Assembly: GCA_028285025.1 (NCBI GenBank)
Contig: JANQQH010000376.1
Coordinates: 1 to 5,904 of the forward strand
Direction: 5' to 3'
Length of the DNA: 5,904 nt
DNA from: Hyphomicrobiaceae bacterium
GTDB lineage: Bacteria > Pseudomonadota > Alphaproteobacteria > Rhizobiales > HXMU1428-3
The translations under genes and the position numbers were made by a program. Below, piece by piece: positions 1 to 4,799 of this stretch (position 1 is its first letter; each line of letters begins with the position of its first letter). The notes under the pieces are model-generated. The model was not told where the DNA came from, did not search any database, and saw only the letters and a program-made list of their open reading frames with translations.

Positions 1-407
1 TTTAGCTCTGCTTCAAGCCAGGCCACATCGGCAATGCCATCCTCAGTTACTGGGATAACGGTGATTTTATCTTTTTCAAACCGCATTCCGTTGAGAACGG
101 CTGGGTGCTCGATGGCAGAGACATACAACCGGGCTTGTTCTTGCAACCCTTTAGCAAATAGACCTGGGCTGAGGGCCAAATTATTGGCTTCTGTTCCCCC
201 AGAAGTCCAAACCACATCTTGCGCCCGCGCGCCAACGAGTTTGGCCAGAGCTTCGCGCGCTTCTTCTATGGCGCTGCGCATGGTCCGCCCAGCGCTGTGC
301 ACAGATGAAGGGTTACCATACAGATTAAAGGCGGTTTGCATTTTTGCCTTCACACTGTCCAGCATGGGGGCTGAAGCGTTATAGTCTAGATAGATCTGCT
401 TGGTCAT
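1..407 (-). CDS. Cysteine desulfurase (NifS/IscS/SufS-like), N-terminal part, cut by window edge
   Basis: This PLP-dependent enzyme takes sulfur from L-cysteine, giving alanine and an enzyme-bound persulfide for cytoplasmic Fe-S cluster assembly. About 135 N-terminal residues are visible, reading into the left edge. Family landmarks are the opening IYLDYNASAPM, then GNPSSVHSAGR, then WTSGGTEANNLAL (cofactor phosphate-binding region) and SAIEHPAVL, whose histidine stacks on PLP in known members. The catalytic lysine and active-site cysteine lie outside the window, so IscS/NifS and SufS types cannot be separated with certainty. The opening resembles group I (NifS/IscS). The start is the ATG at 405-407, whose first bases overlap the stop of the Rrf2 gene (ATGA), implying translational coupling and one transcript. 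In Alphaproteobacteria this pair commonly heads the sufBCDS operon. That is expected but not seen here. Confidence 0.93.
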   Translation of the reverse strand, partial: MTKQIYLDYNASAPMLDSVKAKMQTAFNLYGNPSSVHSAGRTMRSAIEEAREALAKLVGARAQDVVWTSGGTEANNLALSPGLFAKGLQEQARLYVSAIEHPAVLNGMRFEKDKITVIPVTEDGIADVAWLEAEL

Positions 408-874
408 GGCTGCACCTGCCGATCAGCACTGGCCTCAAACACTTGGTTTGTAAGGGCCGGGGTGACTAACACATCTTTTAAAGAGGTCTCGGCCAAAAAT
501 TGCATAATGTGCTGGCTTAAATCTTGCCAAAGGCTGTGGGTTAAACAGCGAGAGCCGGTAACACAACCTCCGATTTCCTCAAGCGAACAGCGGGTCATTT
601 GTACCGGCTCCTCGACAGCTTGCATAATTTCAAAGATTGAAATGTCATCAGCGCCGCGCGCCAAGCTATAGCCTCCGCCTGGACCGCGGCTGCTTTCAAC
701 CAAGCCGGCGCGGCGAAGCTCCATGAAAATTTGTTCTAAAAAGGATTGGGAGATGTTCTGACGTTCAGAAACGGCGGCAATTGGAATTGGCCGCGTGGGA
801 GAGGTTTTCTCGCCAAAATGAGCCAAATCTGCCATCGCCATGACGGCATATCTTCCCTTTGAACTTAATTGCAT
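404..874 (-). CDS. iscR: Rrf2-family regulator, IscR-like, with three-cysteine cluster ligand set
   Basis: A 156-residue winged-helix transcription regulator of the Rrf2 family. It opens with MQLSSKGRYAVMAM, the standard IscR/Rrf2 start, followed by the recognition helix around SQSFLEQIFMELRRAGL (42-58) and the wing SSRGPGGGYSL (61-71). Residues C96, C104 and C110 with H113 match the cysteines and histidine that hold the [2Fe-2S] cluster in E. coli IscR, so this protein probably senses Fe-S status. The first cysteine spacing is longer than in E. coli (x7 instead of x5). An in-frame ATG at 914-916 would add 14 residues. I prefer 874 because the family begins there and an AGG lies about 8 bases upstream. 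The gene is coupled by a 4-base overlap to the cysteine desulfurase and probably represses its own operon through the inverted repeat at 1006-1024. RirA, another Rrf2 regulator of Alphaproteobacteria, is the main alternative, so the symbol is provisional. Confidence 0.9.
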   Translation of the reverse strand: MQLSSKGRYAVMAMADLAHFGEKTSPTRPIPIAAVSERQNISQSFLEQIFMELRRAGLVESSRGPGGGYSLARGADDISIFEIMQAVEEPVQMTRCSLEEIGGCVTGSRCLTHSLWQDLSQHIMQFLAETSLKDVLVTPALTNQVFEASADRQVQP

Positions 875-936
875 AGTTAAACCTGATAAAATTTCAAAGA
901 TTCTATAAAGTTTCATTCATTTTGGATGATAACTGA

Positions 937-950
937 CGAGAATTTTCTCG
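937..950. repeat. Short inverted repeat in the leader of the Rrf2 gene
   Basis: CGAGAA and TTCTCG form 6-bp perfect arms around a TT centre, between the predicted transcription start (near 988, minus strand) and the start codon of the Rrf2 gene. It could be a second operator or a small RNA hairpin. Nothing else supports a function. Confidence 0.3.
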
Positions 951-994
951 CTATTCAGGTCCAAAATGTTTAAATTTAAATTCATTCTAAATTA

Positions 995-1023
995 GAGATA
1001 GAATTCTTGACCCCAGAAGTCAA
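995..1023 (-). promoter_or_regulatory. Sigma70-like promoter for the Rrf2-cysteine desulfurase operon
   Basis: Read on the minus strand, TTGACT (1018-1023) and TATCTC (995-1000) are separated by 17 bases, close to the -35/-10 consensus. Transcription would start near 988, giving a leader of roughly 114 bases before the start at 874. The -35 hexamer lies inside the inverted repeat at 1006-1024, so a protein bound there would block the promoter. Confidence 0.55.
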
Positions 1024-1024
1024 G
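1006..1024. promoter_or_regulatory. Candidate Rrf2/IscR (or RirA-like) operator
   Basis: CTTGAC and GTCAAG form a perfect 6-bp inverted repeat around seven bases. This also satisfies TGA-N9-TCA (1008-1022), the pattern described for iron-responsive operators bound by the Rrf2-family protein RirA. The site covers the -35 element of the Rrf2 promoter in the divergent spacer between the regulator gene and the hydrolase. It is the expected location for autoregulation by the adjacent gene product. The dyad is seen directly; which protein binds it is inferred. Confidence 0.5.
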
Positions 1025-1034
1025 TATTGTGTTG

Positions 1035-1040
1035 TATAAT
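1035..1040 (+). promoter_or_regulatory. Possible -10 element for the alpha/beta hydrolase gene
   Basis: A consensus TATAAT lies about 90 bases upstream of the hydrolase start. No good -35 sits 16-18 bases before it; the nearest TTGACC (1007-1012) is 22 bases away. A real promoter here would therefore be weak or activator-assisted, possibly through the neighbouring dyad. Confidence 0.25.
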
Positions 1041-1129
1041 AATCATCAAAAAAATCTTTGGCTTTATAAGGGGAACTTGCTAGGTAAGACCCTTACACAA
1101 AATTTCAATGGACAGAAATCAAGTCAACC

Positions 1130-1801
1130 ATGCCTGAAGTCATTATTAATGGCCCCGCTGGGCGCCTGGAAGCCCGCTATCACCACAATAAAACCACAGA
1201 CTCACCGATTGCAATCTTGTTGCACCCGCACCCGCAATTTGGCGGCACAATGAACAACCAGATCATTTATAATCTGTATTACACTTATGTGGAGCGGGGT
1301 TTTTCGGTTTTGCGGTTTAATTTTCGCTCTGTTGGACGTAGTCAGGGGGTGTTTGACAATGGGCCAGGTGAGTTGGCCGATGCAGCTAGTTGCCTTGATT
1401 GGTTGCAAACCCAAAACCCTGACAGCCGCACCTGCTGGATTGCCGGGGCTTCGTTTGGTGCCTGGATTGCCATGCAATTGCTGATGCGCCGGCCTGAAAT
1501 TGACGGGTTTATCTCTGTGGCCCCGCCGGCCAATCTTTATGACTTTAGCTTTTTGGCACCCTGCCCCTCTTCTGGCTTAATTGTAAACGGATCTGCTGAC
1601 CGGGTGGCACCTCCGCAATCTGTGGAAGATTTGGTGAACCGGTTAAAGACGCAAAAGGGTATTGTGATTACCCATGATGTTTTGGAAGGGGCGAACCATT
1701 TCTTTGAAGGCAAGATGGATCAGTTGATGGAGAGCATGAATCAATATCTCGATAGTCGGCTGGGCGTAACGAAGACGATGATGATTGAGAGTGATGAGTA
1801 G
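1130..1801 (+). CDS. Alpha/beta hydrolase (COG2945-like) adjacent to the Fe-S regulon
   Basis: A 223-residue cytoplasmic alpha/beta hydrolase with no signal peptide. Early motif HPHPQFGGTMNN (32-43) typifies a proteobacterial subgroup of serine hydrolases and carries the oxyanion-region residues. RFNFRSVGRSQG (62-73) follows. The nucleophile elbow is GASFG with S108, and the triad is completed by D157 in NGSADRVAPP and H190 in GANHFF. All three catalytic residues are present, so it is probably an active esterase or acylpeptidase-like enzyme; the substrate is unknown. The upstream Shine-Dalgarno is poor, but ATG 1130 gives the usual family N-terminus. It diverges from the Rrf2 gene, an arrangement recurring beside suf operons in Alphaproteobacteria. 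The last codons (ATG ATT GAG AGT GAT GAG) fall in the 18-bp sequence repeated at 3021-3038. Confidence 0.88.
   Translation: MPEVIINGPAGRLEARYHHNKTTDSPIAILLHPHPQFGGTMNNQIIYNLYYTYVERGFSVLRFNFRSVGRSQGVFDNGPGELADAASCLDWLQTQNPDSRTCWIAGASFGAWIAMQLLMRRPEIDGFISVAPPANLYDFSFLAPCPSSGLIVNGSADRVAPPQSVEDLVNRLKTQKGIVITHDVLEGANHFFEGKMDQLMESMNQYLDSRLGVTKTMMIESDE
1780..1797 (+). repeat. Direct repeat, copy 1 (18 bp, exact)
   Basis: GATGATTGAGAGTGATGA occurs here at the 3' end of the hydrolase gene and again at 3021-3038. The copies bracket the DUF1428 and acetyltransferase genes. Flanking bases just outside the 18 do not match. Confidence 0.75.
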
Positions 1802-1842
1802 AGTGCATTTGATTTTTTTGTAGGACGAAGGAACTTTCAGCC

Positions 1843-2226
1843 ATGAGTTATGTAGATGGTTACATATTAGCGGTACCGAAAGCTAATCGGACAAGGTTCA
1901 TTGAATATGCTGAGACGGTTGATAGAATTTTTATAGAACATGGCGCCATACGTGTGATCGAGTGCTGGGCTGACGACGTACCAGAGGGTAAGATTACTGA
2001 CTTTTACAAAGCTGTACAAACTAAAGATGACGAGACTGTTATTTTTTCATGGGTTGAATGGCCTGACAAAGAAACGCGAGATGCGGGTATGGCTCAGATG
2101 GAAGAGGTCATGAAGGCTGATGATCTGTTCAACCCTGAAAAAAACCCCATGCCTTTTGATGGTATGCGGATGATCTATGGTAGCTTCCAACCGGTTGTTG
2201 ATCTTCATAAAAAAAGTTCCGACTAG
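1843..2226 (+). CDS. DUF1428 family protein (YbaA-like)
   Basis: A 127-residue protein that matches the DUF1428 family, whose E. coli member is YbaA. Diagnostic stretches are the N-terminal YVDGYILAVPKAN, then IRVIECWADDVPEGKITDFYKAVQ in the middle, IFSWVEWPDKETRDAG, and the C-terminal MPFDGMRMIYGSF. The length is normal for the family and no part appears missing. Members adopt a ferredoxin-like dimeric alpha/beta-barrel fold and are soluble and cytoplasmic; no reaction is established. AAGGAA (1828-1833) is nine bases before the ATG, a good ribosome binding site. Only 41 bases separate it from the hydrolase stop, so co-transcription is possible. Its coding sequence looks more AT-rich than the hydrolase, and it lies between the two 18-bp direct repeats, so it may be an accessory acquisition. 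Confidence 0.9.
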   Translation: MSYVDGYILAVPKANRTRFIEYAETVDRIFIEHGAIRVIECWADDVPEGKITDFYKAVQTKDDETVIFSWVEWPDKETRDAGMAQMEEVMKADDLFNPEKNPMPFDGMRMIYGSFQPVVDLHKKSSD

Positions 2227-2326
2227 GCCGCAAACTCTCTTCTATCCCATTTTACTGATATTCAGTTTTCGTATGAAAATGAAGGTTAGCAGTCATTTGT
2301 TTCAACTTGGATTCGATCTGAGCGGG
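2227..2326. other. Gap between convergent genes, no clear feature
   Basis: This 100-base stretch separates the stops of the DUF1428 and acetyltransferase genes. I looked for a hairpin followed by a T-run on either strand and found only a 4-bp stem (GAGC/GCTC, 2320-2336), too weak to call a terminator. Confidence 0.4.
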
Positions 2327-2914
2327 CTAAAAGCTCTTTGTCAGCAAGATCCATTCTTTACCTTTTGAGACCCAATCACCCTTCACCATTGGGCGCCGGG
2401 CGGCTTCGGTGTAATTGAAACGTTCATAGAGCTGTTTGGCTTTGGTGTTGTTATCAGCAACGATGACGCTCATGCCAGCTTTGCCTAAACTGAGCCCGTA
2501 CTCATCCGCTTTGTTTAACAGATGAGAGCCAAACCCGAGATTGCGGTACTCAGGTAGGACGGCCAAGACATTTACATACCAGCTCTTGCAGGCAAGGTTT
2601 TCTAGCTCTTGTAGGGGCACGAACATTTTTGGCATATCTGGGGTGATGGTTTGTGGCGTCTCGCCGATCTCATAACCGATGAGACATCCGGCAGCTTTTC
2701 CATCTTGTTCGATGATGGTTGCGTTGCGATAGGAAAAGCCACCCTCCTCACGTGATGCGCGCTCTTTGCCAACATCCCATCCTGTTTGTTCATTTTCAGC
2801 CGTTTTTTCCCATAGATACAATGGCATGCCTTCGCCGGCATAATTCACTAATTGAGCCAGTAGGGTGGCATCTTCGATTTTTCCGGAGCGGGTTGTTAGT
2901 GGTTGTGTTGACAT
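2327..2914 (-). CDS. GNAT-family N-acetyltransferase
   Basis: A 195-residue cytoplasmic acetyltransferase that would move an acetyl group from acetyl-CoA to an amine substrate. The acetyl-CoA-binding motif A is clear: WYVNVLAVLPEYRNLGFGSHLL (112-133), a beta strand followed by R124-x-x-G127-x-G129. Motif B follows as VADNNTKAKQLYERFNYTE (152-170). The N-terminal half contains the usual opening for the family, TTRSGKIEDATLLAQLVNYAGEGMP, with a GEGMP/W region resembling uncharacterised proteobacterial GNATs; the substrate cannot be predicted. The start at 2914 is supported by CAAGGT about seven bases upstream on the minus strand. It converges with the DUF1428 gene, leaving 100 bases between the stops. 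I see no convincing bidirectional terminator in that gap. Confidence 0.9.
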   Translation of the reverse strand: MSTQPLTTRSGKIEDATLLAQLVNYAGEGMPLYLWEKTAENEQTGWDVGKERASREEGGFSYRNATIIEQDGKAAGCLIGYEIGETPQTITPDMPKMFVPLQELENLACKSWYVNVLAVLPEYRNLGFGSHLLNKADEYGLSLGKAGMSVIVADNNTKAKQLYERFNYTEAARRPMVKGDWVSKGKEWILLTKSF

Positions 2915-3020
2915 GTTTTGACCTTGGGATTTTTTACCAGCTTGGAACCTATAAAGCTATCAAGCCTTTATTTTCACCGTTTGGTCAAGGAAAACATGAA
3001 CCTATACTCACCTACTTATA

Positions 3021-3038
3021 GATGATTGAGAGTGATGA
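3021..3038 (+). repeat. Direct repeat, copy 2 (18 bp, exact)
   Basis: Identical over 18 bases to 1780-1797. Bases downstream (to about 3083) show a looser, gapped resemblance to 1798-1841, including a shared GGAACTT. The resemblance is suggestive of an older, longer duplication but could be chance. Confidence 0.75.
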
Positions 3039-3128
3039 TCAGAGGCTTTTGGTTTCGTTTTTGGGAGCAGGAGGAACTTCACTTGTTTTTAGTTCTATTC
3101 TTATGGCTTGATTTGGCTTGTGCTTCAT
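3039..3128 (-). CDS. Possible small protein, 29 residues, unrecognised
   Basis: A short minus-strand ORF starting MKHKPNQAIRIEL and ending NETKSL. It is basic in its first half and has a PPAP segment near the end. AAGG (3137-3140) lies eight bases before the ATG at 3126-3128, a good Shine-Dalgarno distance. An ATG two codons further up (3132-3134) is too close to that site. The reading frame is open further upstream for about 20 codons without a better start. It points the same way as the acetyltransferase, 124 bases ahead of it, and its stop abuts the direct repeat. I do not recognise it; a chance ORF is quite likely. Confidence 0.2.
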   Translation of the reverse strand: MKHKPNQAIRIELKTSEVPPAPKNETKSL

Positions 3129-3406
3129 GTTCATGACCTTAATATTTTTGATAGAGCTATCTGAGATGAGGACTTTTCCGAGGTTATAGGATTAAAATTT
3201 TCATGAATGCTTTTTTTGCGCGCAACTGCTAAAAAAATATGCAGCAGTTGTGTGGTTCGCTAAATTTATATGGTTATGCACGTTTGTTGATGACCAAAAA
3301 CTGTTTGCTAAATATTTACCCGTCCGTCTTTCTAAATATGATAAGCATATGAAAAATAAGCTATTATTTTTTTGTTCATTCGTTTCAATTTTCTCGATCA
3401 TTGGTC
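3129..3406. other. AT-rich intergenic stretch upstream of the sigma54 promoter
   Basis: No convincing gene on either strand. The only longer ORF, on the minus strand over 3201-3428, runs across the sigma54 promoter and has low-complexity composition. The notable content is a dyad at 3221-3252 and an AT-only dyad (AAAAATAA/TTATTTTT, 3352-3371). For a sigma54 promoter this is where activator sites and a bendable region normally lie. Confidence 0.5.
3221..3252. promoter_or_regulatory. Dyad, possible upstream activator site
   Basis: CAACTGCT (3223-3230) and AGCAGTTG (3243-3250) form perfect 8-bp arms, extendable to ten pairs with one G-U, around a 12-base A-rich centre. It is centred about 195 bases before the predicted sigma54 start, within the range used by enhancer-binding proteins. 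It does not match the NtrC consensus. No T-run follows on either strand, so it is not a standard terminator. Confidence 0.3.
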
Positions 3407-3422
3407 TGGCATAACGCTTGCT
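3407..3422 (+). promoter_or_regulatory. Sigma54 (RpoN) -24/-12 promoter
   Basis: TGGCATAACGCTTGCT fits the sigma54 consensus TGGCACG-N4-TTGCW. The invariant GG (3408-3409) and GC (3420-3421) are separated by exactly ten bases, as required. Transcription should start near 3433, a few bases before the 5' stem of the guanidine-I riboswitch, so the whole aptamer would be in the leader. The position strongly supports a real site. Sigma54 promoters need an activator of the NtrC type, which links the transporter to nitrogen status. The activator's identity is not shown here. Confidence 0.7.
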
Positions 3423-3439
3423 TCTCATATCTTGTGCAG

Positions 3440-3541
3440 AGAGGCATCTAGGGTTCCGGTTTCGTTGAGACGCAGGTCCAAGAGATGCAAGCTGGTCAGC
3501 TTATAACCAGTGACACGGCGGGACAAAATCCCGGGAGATGA
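3440..3541 (+). ncRNA. Guanidine-I riboswitch (ykkC-yxkD leader)
   Basis: This RNA element senses free guanidinium and switches on the downstream genes. Conserved blocks appear in order: CTAGGGTTCCG (3448-3458), GGTCCAAGAGATGC (3475-3488), ACACGG (3513-3518), and GGGACAAAATCCCGGGAG (3520-3537). The stems also form: GCATCT (3444-3449) with AGATGC (3483-3488); GTTTC/GAGAC (3459-3471) within it; CTGGT (3492-3496) with ACCAG (3506-3510); and GGGA (3520-3523) with TCCC (3529-3532). This combination is specific to the guanidine-I class rather than to the ppGpp or PRPP ykkC subtypes, although these share much of the core. The adjacent transporter type independently supports guanidine. The 3' part can alternatively pair with the region at 3571-3577. 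Confidence 0.93.
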
Positions 3542-3551
3542 CTGCACAAAG

Positions 3552-3590
3552 GTTTGCGCACGCAAGCCTGCTCCCGGTTCGTGCGCAAAC
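3552..3590 (+). promoter_or_regulatory. Hairpin after the aptamer, probable expression platform
   Basis: GTTTGCGCACG (3552-3562) and CGTGCGCAAAC (3580-3590) form a perfect 11-bp stem with a 17-base loop. No T-run follows, so it is not an ordinary intrinsic terminator. The loop contains CTCCCGG (3571-3577), a perfect complement of CCGGGAG (3531-3537) in the aptamer. This allows a ligand-free fold that breaks the aptamer's 3' domain. How the switch acts (Rho-dependent termination, translation, or an antitermination variant) is unclear. A smaller 6-bp hairpin (3606-3620) follows before the ribosome binding site. Confidence 0.5.
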
Positions 3591-3641
3591 TCTAAAACCA
3601 AACAAAAGGCTTTTAGCCTTGGAACAGTTTAAGAGAGAAGC

Positions 3642-4736
3642 ATGAGACCCATGAAAAATCATTTTATTAAATTCTTATGTCTAGCCGTAATCTTCACAGC
3701 AGCAACATTTTCATCCCTCACCGGGACGACATCAGCGCTGGCTGCCAAGAAAAAAGATTTTAAAGTTTGCTGGTCGATTTATGTTGGTTGGATGCCCTGG
3801 GGCTATCTTAAAGACTCTGGCATCATGAAGAAATGGGCCGATAAATACGACATTAGCGTCGATATTGTGCAGATCAATGATTATGTCGAATCGATCAATC
3901 AATATACCGCCGGGGCTTATGATGGCTGTTCAATGACCAATATGGACGCTCTTTCTATTCCGGCAGGTGGCGGTGTCGACACCACAGCGTTAATTGTTGG
4001 CGATTATTCTAATGGCAATGATGGCATTATTCTTAAAGATAAAAAATCCCTGGCTGATATCAAAGGCCAAAAGGTAAACTTGGTTGAGCTGTCAGTTTCT
4101 CACTATTTGTTAGCCCGTGCGCTTGACACAGTCAAACTTTCAGAAAAAGACATCACTGTCGTTAATACTTCTGACGCAGATATGATCGCAGCTTATGCGA
4201 CCAAAGATGTGACCTGTGTTGTGACCTGGAACCCGCTATTGTCAGAAATTGAAGCCAATAAGAACGCAACAAAAGTTTTTGACAGTTCGCAAATATCAGG
4301 CGAAATCATTGACGTGATGATGGTGAACACCAAAACCCTTAAAGATAACCCTAACTTTGGTAAAGCCCTTGTTGGCGCTTGGTATGAATTAATGAAAATC
4401 ATGTCTGGTGATACAAAAGAAGGTATTGCTGCCCGCACCGCAATGGCTAAAGCTTCAGGAACAGATCTTAAGGGGTATGACGCGCAATTGGGCACAACAA
4501 AGATGTTTTATACCCCTGAAGAAGGGGTTGCCTTTATAACCTCCAAAGAGTTGGCGAAAACTATGGAACTTGTCGCCAAGTTTTTATTTGAGAAGGGCAT
4601 TTTAGGTGAAAATGCTCCTAGCGCTGAATATGTGGGGATCCAATTTGCTGATGGTTCAGTTTATGGGGACAGCAAAAATGTCAAATTACGTTTTGACCCC
4701 ACATTTATGAAAATGGCTGCTGACGGCAAATTATAA
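3642..4736 (+). CDS. ABC transporter periplasmic binding protein, urea-carboxylase-associated type (likely guanidine)
   Basis: A 364-residue periplasmic solute-binding protein of the NitT/TauT (nitrate/sulfonate/taurine-like) superfamily, closest in style to the urea-carboxylase-region binding proteins. It has a Sec signal peptide: basic start, hydrophobic core at about 11-26, and ALA-A near residue 34 as cleavage site. The mature protein opens with FKVCWSIYVGWMPWGY (40-55), typical of this group. Later landmarks are NDYVESINQYTAGAYDGCSMTNMDA, ending the first pocket segment, and VVTWNPLLSE around W196. Guanidine is the likely ligand because a guanidine-I riboswitch precedes the gene; database annotations of the family usually say urea. 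Two starts are possible, 3642 and 3651. The purine-rich AAGAGAGAAG (3631-3640) is tight for the first and slightly far for the second, and both give the same mature protein. Permease and ATPase genes follow. Confidence 0.9.
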   Translation: MRPMKNHFIKFLCLAVIFTAATFSSLTGTTSALAAKKKDFKVCWSIYVGWMPWGYLKDSGIMKKWADKYDISVDIVQINDYVESINQYTAGAYDGCSMTNMDALSIPAGGGVDTTALIVGDYSNGNDGIILKDKKSLADIKGQKVNLVELSVSHYLLARALDTVKLSEKDITVVNTSDADMIAAYATKDVTCVVTWNPLLSEIEANKNATKVFDSSQISGEIIDVMMVNTKTLKDNPNFGKALVGAWYELMKIMSGDTKEGIAARTAMAKASGTDLKGYDAQLGTTKMFYTPEEGVAFITSKELAKTMELVAKFLFEKGILGENAPSAEYVGIQFADGSVYGDSKNVKLRFDPTFMKMAADGKL

Positions 4737-4752
4737 TACCTAGCTTTCAATG

Positions 4753-4776
4753 GCGCCGTCCTTATGTGGGCGGCGC
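4753..4776 (+). terminator. Intergenic hairpin between binding protein and permease genes
   Basis: GCGCCG (4753-4758) pairs with CGGCGC (4771-4776); three further pairs, one G-U, extend it to a 9-bp GC-rich stem with a 6-base loop. Only TTCCTT follows, so it is at best a leaky terminator. Such hairpins after binding-protein genes often protect the upstream mRNA and make the binding protein more abundant than the membrane parts. That is the likelier role. Confidence 0.45.
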
Positions 4777-4799
4777 TTCCTTAATAAGGTGTTTCGTAT

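Noticed and set aside
875..916. Longer start for the Rrf2 regulator at 914-916 (14 extra residues)
   Set aside because: The family starts at the internal MQLSSKGRYAV, and a ribosome binding site fits that ATG; the extension is AT-rich leader-like sequence.
1029..1253. Plus-strand ORF of 74 codons starting upstream of the hydrolase
   Set aside because: Most of it overlaps the well-supported hydrolase gene in another frame, and its start lies at the promoter region.
3223..3250. Dyad read as an intrinsic terminator
   Set aside because: The stem is good, but there is no T-run after it on either strand; the A-run is in the loop.
3352..3371. AT-only inverted repeat AAAAATAA / TTATTTTT followed by a T-run
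   Set aside because: Too weak a stem without GC pairs to act as a terminator, and no gene ends just before it.
3201..3428. Minus-strand ORF of 75 codons upstream of the riboswitch
   Set aside because: It runs over the sigma54 promoter, has no convincing ribosome binding site, resembles no family I know and sits in AT-rich intergenic DNA.
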